From NCBI GenBank assembly GCA_965112735.1, contig OZ218951.1, positions 4,340,001 through 4,404,000 on the forward strand: a DNA stretch of 64,000 nt, in the 5' to 3' direction. This document shows, piece by piece, positions 34,501 to 46,500 of this stretch (position 1 is the first letter of the stretch; each line of letters begins with the position of its first letter). The translations under genes were made by a program, and so were the position numbers. Under the pieces are notes generated by a model, which worked only from the letters and a program-made list of their open reading frames with translations, ran no database searches and was not told where the DNA came from. The DNA comes from Phaeosaccion multiseriatum (Eukaryota; Ochrophyta, other classes).

Positions 34501-37500
34501 CCTGCCACCACAGAAAATGTGTGGGTTCGCGACGAGCAGTGCTGGCGGCCTCAGCTTGTACTACACCAATCCCTGCAGCTTCCTTTCGCACTCGACTTGA
34601 AGGCACGAGGCAGCATCGCCAATGCCTTTATCCTTCGTGATGTGGAGGTTGGAAAAAACCAGCCCCTCGACTCAGCTGGAAGCTCCGTAGAGGTGGCGGT
34701 GAGGGCGGTTGGCCTCAACTTCCGCGACGTGCTGAATGTGCTGGACATGTACCCGGGAGACCCTGGAGACCCTTGCTCCGAGTTCGCCGGGGAAGTGATC
34801 AGTGCTGGCGGAGACTCTTCCTTCCACGTCGGCGACGCAGTGTTTGGCTTTGCTGGTGCGGGATGTTTGTGCTCACATGTGGCAACGAGTGACGCGTGCC
34901 TGGCCGTGATGCCATCCGTACTGAGCTTCGAGCAAGCAGCAGCACTTCCTACGGTGTGCTTGACGGTGTTAAGGGCCTTCCATGACCTCAAAGCTGGTGA
35001 GAAGGTGCTGATCCATGCTGCGGCCGGCGGGGTGGGCCTTGCCGCCGTGCAGTACGCTCAGCGGGTGGGCGCAGAGGTGTACGCTACTGCTGGTGCTACT
35101 TTCAAGCACAACTTTCTCCGAGGCGTAGGAGTGGAGCACATTGCAACGTCGAGAGATGCACAGGCATTCAAGGAGTCCATGGGTGAGGTGAAGGTGGATG
35201 TGGTGCTCAACTCTCTCAGTGAGGACTACATTTCCTTTTCGCTGGACATGCTGAGCGAGGGAGGCAGGTTCGTCGAGATTGGCAAGCGAGGCGTGTGGAG
35301 TCACGAGCAGATGCACACCGCCAGGCCCGACGTAGGGTACGAGCTGATCGCACTGGACAGCATGATCGAGGCTGACTTCTCAACGGGAGAGCGAGGATGG
35401 ATCAGCGGCGGGCTGCAGCGTATTGCCGAAGAGTGTATGTCTGGCGCTATGCAGCCATTGCCCGTCACGCCCTTCGACCTGAGGAAGGATGCTCAGAAGG
35501 CCATGGCCTTCTTGAGCCAAGCGAAGAACATCGGCAAGGTGGTGCTAACCAACCCGTCGTACGGTGTGCCAGTTGCGTCGGATGGCACGTACGTCATCAG
35601 CGGGGGCCTGGGGGCTCTCGGTCTCATCACAGCGCACCATCTCGCGGCAAGAGGGGCTCAGCATCTAGTTCTGCTGTCGAGGAGTGGAAGGGTTGCTGAG
35701 GAGATAACGGAGCAGTGGCAGCAGCTTCTGGGCATGACGGAGCTGACTGTCCACACTCCTGTTTGTGACGTCGCTGATGCCGAGGCGCTTCGCACTTGCC
35801 TGGGTACCGTGCTGGCTGTGCTTCCCCCCGTGCGCGGCGTGGTACATGCCGCCGGGGTGCTGGACGACAAGCGGCTCACAAAGCAGACGGAGGAGAGCGT
35901 GGTGAAGGTGTTCCTACCCAAGGTGCAGGGAGCGGTGAACCTGCACGAGCTGTCCTTGGCTTGGGCAGCGGAGGAGCGCCCTTCCAGCCTTGATTTCTTC
36001 GTGTGCTTCACATCCATGGCCGGAGTACTGGGCAATGCTGGACAGGCCAACTACGCTGCGGCGAATGCCGCTGTGGACGGGCTGATGCGGCACAGGCGAC
36101 GCCTCGGGCTGGCAGGGACGTCATTGCAGTGGGGCCCGTGGGCTGACGTGGGTATGGCTGCACAGCTCGACATTGTTCAAAAGCAGTTGGAACTTGCGGG
36201 TGTGGGCACGGTGTCAGCGGAGCTGGGCATGGATGTTTTGGATGCCGCTGCGATGCCGTCAGTGGCCGCGGGTGATGTGGCTGTCTTGCCTGACATGGAC
36301 TGGACCATGTTTGTGGACAGCCTGGGGATGTCCCGCAGTCCGTCCCTACTGTCAGAGCTTGTCTCAGCATCAGCAGGAGCAGGTGCATCGAACAGCACCG
36401 CGGCCAACAGACAAGTGCGCGAGGAGCTGTTGGGGCTGTCTCCTGGAGACCGGAAGCAGGTGGTGAGCCTTGCTGTCATGGACATCGCCAAGGAGTGCAT
36501 CGGGGACGGTGCCGAAGCGCTGGATGAAACGACTCCGCTGATGGAAGCAGGCCTTGACTCGCTGTCCCTTGAGGAGTTCCGTCATCGCGTGGCTTTGCAT
36601 TTCGGTGTGCGGATGAATAATGGTGTGATCTACGCCCATCCGACTACCACAGCCTTGACAGAGTGGCTGGCACAACAGCTGGCACAACAGCTGCTCCCAA
36701 TGGCTGAGCCGCCCGGGGCAGCAGCTCCACCCCCTCCTAGTCGGCACTCGACAAAGAAGCCCTCGAGCAAGCGAATCGCCGTGGTCGGAATGGCATGTCG
36801 GTTCCCGAGCAGAGCAGATGACCCGGACTCGTTCTGGGCCAACCTCATGCAGGAGAAGGACAGCGTCAAGCCTTTACCATTCATGAGTGAGCAACAGGAG
36901 AGAGTGAGCTTTGGGGCATGTATCGAGGACGCTGATCTCTTCGACAACGATTTTTTCGGCATCTCGGCAGCGGAGGCAAAGTCAATGGACCCCAACCAGC
37001 GCCTCCTGCTGGAAGTGTCATATGAAGCTCTCTCCCGAGCGGGCTACTCGCTGGACGGGCCCCGCAGTATGAGGGGCTCGAGTACGGGGGTGTTTGTCGG
37101 CTCATCCTCTCACGACTGGAGTGAACGTCAAAGAGCCTGCGGGGTTGAGGCTGACAAGTACTCCCTCACTGGGGCAAGCTCTTCCGCCGTAGCTGGGCGG
37201 ATCAGCCACGTGCTGGGCTTGTCGGGCCCTTGCTTTGCCGTCGACACGGCGTGCTCTTCATCCCTCGTGGCGCTCGAGGCAGCGTGTGAGAAGCTTCAGC
37301 ATGCAAAGTGCGATGCCGCGGTGGTCGGAGGCGTCAATCTCTTCCTCCACCCAAGCTCCTTCGCATCTCTCGACAAGGGCGGGCTTCTCTCTCACAAAGG
37401 GTAAGTTGGGCGCGCTGCTCGCAGCGACGTGCCTAATGGGGCACTTGTTCCTCTCCTCCATCTATCTGCCTTCTCCTCCCATTCCTCTGTTCCTTTTGTT

Positions 37501-40500
37501 TCGCTGGTCACGAACCCTACTTACCCTGAACCATCGCTTCAACCTCTTTGCCAGTCGCATGGCCTCTTTCGCGGCGTCTGCAGACGGCTACGTCAGGGCG
37601 GAGGGATGTGGAGTGGTCGTCCTGAAGCGGCTCGAGGATGCTCAGGGAAGCAATGACAACATTTTGGGCGTCATCGAAGGGTGTGCTACCAATCACAATG
37701 GCGAGATGATGAAGATGGGCGCGCCCAGCGGCGCCGCACAGGAGGACGTCATGAGGAAGGCCTTGGCAGACGCTGGTGCCTCCCCTCGCGACGTCGTTTT
37801 CATCGAAGGGCACGGGACAGGCTCAATGGCGGGTGATATCATTGAGATGAACGCGATTAAGGCAGTGTACGCGGCTGCGGAGGACGAAGTGAATTCGACG
37901 GTGGCACCACCCCTTGTAGTCGGTGTGGTCAAGACCAACATTGGTCACATGGAGGGAGCTTCCAGCATGGGCCAGCTCATCAAAGCGCTCTTGGTCCTTG
38001 GAAAGAACTTCGTGCCTCGCAATCTGCACCAGGAGGTGGTCAGTCCCCGCATTGTGCGACATCTCCAGGGCACCCGTATTGTGCTCGCCAGGACGCCTTC
38101 TGCTCTCTCTGTGTCGCCCTCCGAGGAGCCCCCCCCTGCCGCACGCCTTGCCGCTGTTCACTCCTACGGCATTGGGGGCACCAATGCGCACTGTGTTCTC
38201 AGCGGGTGGAAGCCGTTCGGAAGCAAAACCACTCCCGACGGAATGAACGGCCGAATGCTTGCGGGGCAGTCCCGATTTCCGGCACGCATGCCAAATGACG
38301 TGCAGCAGCAGGAGGAGACACCCGTCTCACGCCTTTGGCCTCCCAGGCTGGCTTCTTCTACGCCTCGCACTGGAAGCATTTCCGCCGTTGTCGAGAGTGT
38401 GCAGTCTGAGAAAAAGGACCACCATCCTGTGGGCGTCGCGTCAGCGCCCCCTTCCAAGGGTAGGGAGCGGACGGCAGCAGACGGAGGAGGGGAGGCCTTC
38501 AAGCTCCGCAAGGCAGGCTCTCCAGATGACGGGGAGGGGGGAGGGGACATGAAGTCTCTGCCAGTACTCCGTATAAAAGGCGTGGCCGCAGCTGCTGGGG
38601 CTTCTCCTCGCGCTCCTTTGCTGGCGAGGGCGCAGCAGGTTGCGACTGAGCTTGGCGACAAGCCCTTTGCATTTTGGTATGATGGCAAGGGCCGGGATGC
38701 GGAGAGGTACACGTTCAAGCGTATGTGGGATGAGGTAAGGAGTCGCAGGAGGCATGGCGACCGATTCGTAAGCGGTGACTTTGATGGTGCCTCGCTTGAC
38801 TTGCCGCGTTGATCCTCTTCCCCCCTTCCCCCCTTCCGGCAATCTTGACGGCGAGGAGGGGCTAACCAGGGCTTTGTGCCTGTCCTCCTTCTTTCCCCCC
38901 GTTTTACCACCTGTTCAGGCGGGCAAGATCGCGTACATGCTGCGCGAAGAGTGGGGCGTGCCCAAGGGAGCCATGGTGGTGCTGTGCTACGGGCCGGGCA
39001 TGCACTTCTTCGCGGCCTTCCTGGGCTGCCTGAGAGCGGGCGTGGTGGCTGTGATGGTGTACCCGCCCGCCCCTCCCCTGTCCAAGTCCCTGCCCAAGAT
39101 GAGCAAGATCGTGGCGGACTGCAAGCCCCTGCTGTGCCTCACCAACTCCAAGATAGCGGCTTTGCGCAAAGTGGACAGGGCCAATCCGCTCTCTGACTCG
39201 GGCAAGCTGTGGCCGGAGGCCCTCGACTTCAAGGCCACAGATGGAGGGCTGCTGAAGAGCTTCTTTTCCTCGTCCTCTGCCTCGTCGTCGAGGAGCTTCG
39301 ACGAGCCGAGCGTGGCCGAAGAGGACCTGGCCTTCCTGCAGTACACCAGCGGCTCCACTGGCGATCCAAAGGGCGTCATGGTGACCTTCGGTGCCCTCAT
39401 GGCCAACGTGTACCTCCTGACCAGCCACCGAACAGGCATGGTCAAGTGGGCCCGGCGAGAGAAGAAGGATAACCATTGGGCTGATTATGAGGCACCTGTT
39501 GACCATGCACCTCGAGGGGCGGGTCAGGGAGGGGGGAGCGCTGCCGGTCAGGAAGTGATCACCTTGTCGTTGACCGGCTTCTCGTGGCTGCCTCAATACC
39601 ATGTGAGTGAGGGCGTTGACTGACCGACTGACTTGACTGAAGACGTGAATAAGTGCGTTAGCGAGTGGGTGGGTGGGTGAATGAGTGCGAAGGAGAGTGA
39701 GAGAGGGAGAGAGCAAATCAGCGAGTGAGAGAGGGATCGAGTGACTCGGTAAGCGAGCGAGGGAGTGAGTGCGAGATGAGTGAGGCTGAGCACGGCCGAG
39801 AGAGAGAGAGACCAAGGGGGGGGGGGAAGGGTCCATCACTTGACTTCGGTTCGGCAATGATGGAGCGGGGTGTCGTTCGTTTTCCTCGCATGTGAAGCAA
39901 GAGCATGGTCTGACGCCAACCTCGCCGCTGTGTATGCTCACTGACTGTCCCCACGCCCCTCTGTACCGCAGGATATGGTCCTTGTGGTGGGCCTTGTGGG
40001 CCCTTTCCTGACGGGCATGACTATGCACTACATGTCCCCCGTGAGCTTCATCAAGCGGCCCCTGCTGTGGCTGGAGCTCATATCCAGGCACCGCGTGGAC
40101 TGGTCCATTGCCCCTGACTTCGCGTACGCCCTCTGCGCCCGCTACATGGCAAAGGTGCGCGGTACTCGCAAGGAGCCTGTGCTGGACTTGTCTCATGTGG
40201 TGTCCTTGTGCAGTTCAGCCGAGCCGATTCGGAGAGAGACCATTGAGAGGTTCGAAGAAGCGTTCCGTTCACATGGCCTCCCAGACAGGTATGAGGGTGC
40301 AGTGGCTAGGCGGGCATTGTGTGATTCTAACCATAAAAACCCTCCGCAGTACCTGGCTGCTCATCAATTCTTTTTCTTTCCCCACTCTCTGCTTCTCGCG
40401 GCTCAAGAAGGGGGAAATGCTGTCTCCCTGGTTAAGCTGCGCCAGACCAATGCTATCCCTGACACTCCTGTCACCTCCTTCGCTCAGGTGGTTCTCGTCG

Positions 40501-43500
40501 GCCTACGGCTTAGCTGAGCATGTGGTTTTAGGTACGTAATCGGCCGGCCATTTCGGGGTGGCGGGCGAGGTGCAACGACGCTCGGCCCTCGCTTCCATAA
40601 TTCTTCTTATTCTGTCTTGCGTCCCTCTCTTCCTTGTTGGGTGGTGCACAGCTTGCTCGATCGACTCTCTGCACAGATCCTCCGCGAGACCAGAACTCAC
40701 CAGCGTCGGCTTCCCGAGCGACAGAGCGGACTTAGCGGACTTTCGAATCGTCAATCCGGACACTATGATCGAGGTCAGTGAAGCCGGAGCGACGGGAGAG
40801 ATCTGGGTTTGCTCGCCCTCCGTCACCGCCGGATACTGGGGCAAGCCGGAGCTGTCGGAGGAGACGTTCGGTGCCAGACTCGCCCTCCCCGATGGTGATG
40901 GCATCTCGCGTCGCCGCCGGTACCTGCGGACGGGGGACCTTGGCTTCGTGGAGGAGGGGCTGCTGTACATCTGCGGCCGCATAAAGGACCTCATCATCCT
41001 CAACGGGGTCAACCACTATCCGCAGGACGTCGAGTTCGCCGTGCAAGAGGCGTCCGACGCCATTCGGCAGGGCTGCGTGGCGGCCTTCTCCTCCGACGAG
41101 ACGGAAGGGGATGGCATGCTGGAGGTGGTGTTCGAGATCCGCCGGGAGCGAGAGGGCGAGGCCCAGGCAGTGATGGAGGCCGCTCAAGCCGCCCTATCGT
41201 CTTCTTTTGGCCGTCGAGCGGCCAAGGTGGTGGCCATAAAGCAGAAGACCGTCCCCAAGACCACAAGCGGCAAGATCCGACGGCGGGCCACCAGACAGGC
41301 CCTTCACAGTGGCGGTCTGCAAGTTGTCCACGAGCTGTGTGAGGACACCGCAAGTATCCAAGACGGGGCGGCGGACGGCGCCAAGCGGTCTGATGCCTCC
41401 GTTGGTGGCAATGGCACACCAGCGCCGAGGAAATCAAAAGCGCGGTTGGCAGGAGCAGCAGCAACGGGCGCGAAGAGCAAAAGGGCCCACTACATGAAGC
41501 GAATGGCGTGCCCGCGATGGCCACCATGGAGGGAATGGGCAAGGCTGCTCGAGAGGCGCTCATCCTCGAACGAGTTGTCGAGTCTGCCAGAGACGCGTCC
41601 GGCAACCCCGGCCTGCGGCCCACGGACCGCTTCATGGACGCAGGTCTCTCGTCCGTCGCGATGGCCGAGCTGGCGGTGACTCTGGAGGACTTTCTTGATA
41701 GCGGCATGGCGGGGGGAGGGGGCTTTGAGATGGAGACCACAGACTTCTTTGACTTCCCCACACCTGCGCTGCTGGCAGCGCATCTCGAGGAAGTGCTCTT
41801 TGGGCGAGGAGAGAGAAGCGCGCGTGGCTCTGCGTCGTCGCTTCCCCTCACTCCGCTGCTTGAGCCTGCAGCTGCCGACGGGGACATTGCGATAGTTGGG
41901 ATGTCATGCCGCTTCCCGGGGGGCTGCAACAGCCCGGAAGATCTCTGGGCCACGCTGTGCGCCGAGCAGGACTGCGTCTCCGAAGCGCCGGTCGAGCGAG
42001 GGTTGGGGCCCGGCATTCAAGGTGAGAGAGGGGCTCTTGCTTCCCCACTGCTCGGCGCTCCTCCTCCTCCTCCTCCTCCTCGACACGGAAGTGGCTGATC
42101 CTTGTCACCTCATCTCCATCTCCTCCTCCATGTCTCTCTCTCGTTTTCCCTCTCCTTCTCTTCTTGAACAGGTGGCTTTATCAATGGGGTTGACAAGTTC
42201 GACAACGCCTTCTTCGGCATCTCTGAGGCGGAGGCGGAAGCGCTCGACCCCAGCCAGCGCATCATGCTGGAGACTGCGTACGAGGCCCTTTACAGGGCGG
42301 GCTTCGACCAAGGGCTGGAGAGTCTGCATGGCCAGGATGTCGGGGTGTTCATTGGCAAGTCCGGAGCAGGAGAGTGGAGCGTGTTGCAGCAGGAGAGAGG
42401 CGCAAAGCAAAGCACATACTCCCTCGTCGGGGCAAGCACCGCGTGCGTAGCGGGGCGTGTATCGCACACCTTGGGCCTCACGGGCACTTGTTTCACCATA
42501 GACGCGGGATGCCCTTCCGCCTTGATCGCACTTGAGACAGCTTGCAACACCCTCATGTTGGGGAAATGCAGCGGCGCTGTGGTGGGGGGCGTCAACCTTC
42601 TGCAGCACCGCCAGACTTTCGGAGCACTCGACAAGGCAGGATTTTTGTCGAAATACGGGTGAGTTTGACCTTCGCCTCGCCACATCTTTCGAATGACTAC
42701 GCTTTCCCCTTTCCTGAGTACGCTATATCTCACTCCGGCCTCACTCTTGCTCCCTCTTAACCCTCTATCCCGATCTCTCGTCAGACGCTGCAAATCCTTC
42801 GATGTCAAGGCGGACGGATACGTCCGAGCCGAGGGTTGCGGAGCGGTGGTGCTGAAGCGCTCGGCGGATGCGAAGCGCGATGGCGACCGCATCCTTGCCA
42901 CCATCAAGGCGGCAGCGGTGAGCCACAATGGGGTCAGCAGCTCCCTGTCCGCGCCGAAAGGCGTGGCGCAGCAGAGTGTGGCTGCGGCTGCTCTCTCTCG
43001 CGCGGGCTACAGGGGCAGTGAAGTGTCCTACGTGGAGGCACACGCTACGGCCACCATCACGGGAGACGCCATCGAGATGGGTAAGGAGTTGGTGATACAG
43101 CTCCTTTGAGGGCCTGCTGCATTGTCGGCCCCCGCGATCCTCTTTGCTCGGTGTCGTGGAGTAGTTACGTAGCTACCGGAGCTGTTGCGATTGAAATAAT
43201 AATGAGCGCCCCCCTCCCACCTCCTCTCCCCTCCCCTCCGCTGCGTTGCACAGGCGCTCTGAAGGCCGTGTATGCAGGCGGTCGCCCCCCTCAGTCTCCT
43301 CTGGTGGTGGGCACCGTCAAGACCACCCTGGGCCACATGGAGGGAGCCTCGGGTATGGCGCAGCTCATAAAGGCCATCTTGGTGCTCCAGCATGGGGCAG
43401 CGCCTCCCAACCTTCACCTCAAGGAGGTCAATCCCATGCTGAAGCTCGAGGGGCTGCCCGTTGTTCTTCCCACGCAGATGACTGCGTTGGCGGCATGCTG

Positions 43501-46500
43501 CGGCGACAGGGGGGAGAGCTTGCTGGTTGTGGGCATCAACTCTTTTGGGTTGGGTGGATTCAATGCCCACATCATTCTAGAGGGGCGGCAGCAGAGCCCC
43601 TCCACGGCTTCCACTACGCGACAGGAAAAGGTCTGGGGAGGATTTCAGACGCAGCACTCTTTCCCGCTCCCCCATCATGCTCTGGGCGCTGCTGGTGCGG
43701 CTGCTACGAAGCGTCTCGGCGCACCGGGGCAGCTAAACGAGCTTCAAGCAATGACACCCTCGCAGAGGGAGGCGTCTGTGAGGCAAATCGTGAGGGCCGC
43801 CGTAGAGAGCGTCTGCAGCACCCCAGAGGTTGCTACAGACCCAAACGCTAACGTACTTGAGGCGCTGGGACACGACTCCACCGCAATCGCAGAGGTGGTG
43901 GAGCGAGTGATCGACACTATTGAGGGAGACCAAGGTGATGAGAAGCATACGGCTGGTGAGGGCGAGGGCCTTCGATCCGTTATCACTCCTGCAACCCTCT
44001 ACGATATGCCAACATTGGATGCGATTGCGAGCTTCATCAGCGAGGCATGCCTGACGACACACGGGGGCACTGCTCGAGCTCCAGGAAAGTTGGGCACCTT
44101 GCGGGCCTTGCCCGCCGCAACGAGAGAGGAGGAAGTACGTCTTATTGTGCTGGACGCCCTCGAGCAGCAAGTCGCTGGCCAAAGCCCATCAGATGGCGGC
44201 CCAGAGACCGCGCTGGATCTGACCGCCCACGATCTGGATATATTGGAGGTATTGGCTGACGACTCACAGGCTGCCGCAGAGTTTGTCGTGCGGGTTGTCA
44301 ATGCTATCGAGGGAAGAGACGAGAGCACAAGTGCTCACCTGGAGAGCGATGGTGGCGACGAAGCCAATGGTCTCCTGTCTGTCGTGACACCCGCCGCGCT
44401 CTTTGACATGCCAACCGTGGATGCGTTTTCGAGCTTCGTCAGCGAGGCGTGCCTGACGCACGGGGACACTGCTGGCGCGGATCATGCACATGAGACGCGT
44501 TCCTCGAGCTGGGCAGTGAGGAATTCCGATCGGCAGTGGCAGGCCTCCGACGCACACATGCCCGCGGAGCGCAAGGCGGAATTGGGCTACACAGCTCTCA
44601 AGCTGGTGACTGTGGCAGCGGCTCAGATACTGGGCCTGCTCGCTGTTGTGTTTGTCGCTTCTGTGCTGCTGAGCAAAGTCCCCTTGAGCGTCGGGAGCCT
44701 TGTGTCTGGCTTTCCGGTGCTGAACACCTTCCAGGTACGGCAATGCACTGCGGTGTTGGTGGCGGAGAGAGGGAGTTGGCGGCAGATTGGAGCAAGGGAT
44801 CACCGCGCACATGCGGTCTTGCAGTCTCTCGTGAGGCTCTCATACGCTTCCGTCGCCCCTCTTTCTGCCCTACACGGGGCCATGATGTATTGCCGACGAT
44901 AACACTCCTTGCTTTTCCCGCCCTCGCTCGTGCTCTCTCTCTCTCATGTACCACTGTAGACGTTGAAGCTACTTGAGTTCCAAGAAGATTTGACGAGAGC
45001 GGCGACTGCGGAGGTCCTCGGACGAAATCCTCTCTTCCAAAACGAGTACCTCAACATAGTACTCAGCGGCATGCTCGGTGCAGCAGGCTTCTTGCTCGCC
45101 GCAATGCTCTCCGCACCTCTGGTCAAGTGGGGCGTGGTGGGCCGCTACAAAGCAGGGGTGTTCAAGGTGTACAGCTGGTACCATCTGCGCTGGTAAGCAT
45201 GCATTCTTGCATTATTTTGCAATATTTTCCTTCTGCTGTGGTCATCCATCATCCCCTGGTACTATCGTATGAGCTTCGCAGGCGAGTGGTCATAACGTCA
45301 AGCCTCGACACCTGATTTTCCGCTCCCCCCCATTCGTTCTGATCACAGCTGGCTAGTGGACCTCTACCTTGACTACTTCTTCTACCCTGTAGTCTTCTTG
45401 CTCGTCCGGGATTCCGTCGTGCTGGTCCCACTCTATCGCCTCATGGGAGCGAAGATCGGCCACGGAACGGACTTGACAGGGGTGAGTTCTGGGCTTAGAC
45501 TGCATCCTTTCCATCTCCGCGTTCTTGCTCGTTTCAAGTGCGTACTCACCAGCCACCACACCTCCTGATGCTCTCATTTGCCATCCCACAGGTGCGTCTG
45601 AGTGAGTTTGATCTCGTCAGTATCGGCGAGAACTGCTCTGTTGCCGGCCGGGCCATCATCACTCCCAAGTCCCATATCGGAGGCATGAGGCTTCAATACG
45701 AAAAGGTACTGTGTGTGTGTGCGCTTCTGGACATGGAACGAGGCCCATGTTCAAGAAACCTGGTGCACTACCGATCACTAACCCTCTCTTCTGTGCCATT
45801 CTCGTTCTTGCTTAATACCGCAGGTCGTCATCGGCTCAGACTGCGAACTGGGAATAGGAAGTGTCGTGCATGGGGGCAGCGAGCTTGAGGATGGCGTGCG
45901 TCTTCACGTGAGAGCAACTGTGCCTCCCGGTACCCGACTCGCAGGCCCTCGAGTGTACCAAGGCAGCCCGGCGACGGTGGTGCCAAGAAGGAGTATGCCC
46001 GCGCCCGTTGTGCCGGTGGACCAGTGGATGTCGCTGAAGAAAGGCGCCTTCTTTTCATTCTTTGCCGGGCTCGCGGTGCTTCCAGGAGCGGTAGCTTCAA
46101 TCGCGATTCACCTCAACGCTTCCAACGGAATCAACGCGGGTGCGTGCATCTGCTGCACGACTTTTTTTTGCCAGTAGAACCACCGGTATTGCTCCCCCCC
46201 CGCCCCCCTTCTGATGCGCCCTTTCCCTCCTCTCTTCATGCTTTTCCCCTCTTCAGGGCGATACACCGGGATTCTGCTGCTCTTCCTTTATATCTCGCTG
46301 ATTAATGTGAGTACAAATGGCGAGGAGCTGCGAACTGAACGCGACACACACACGCGCCCTTAACTTACTACTACCTGCCTCCCCTTCCTCTTTGCTCGCA
46401 CAAGGTCGTGACCGTTTGCACCACCATTTTGCTGAAATGGGTGCTTGTGGGGAAGCTGAGGCGGGGCGTTATCGTGGCAGAAATGGGAGACTGGGCGGTG

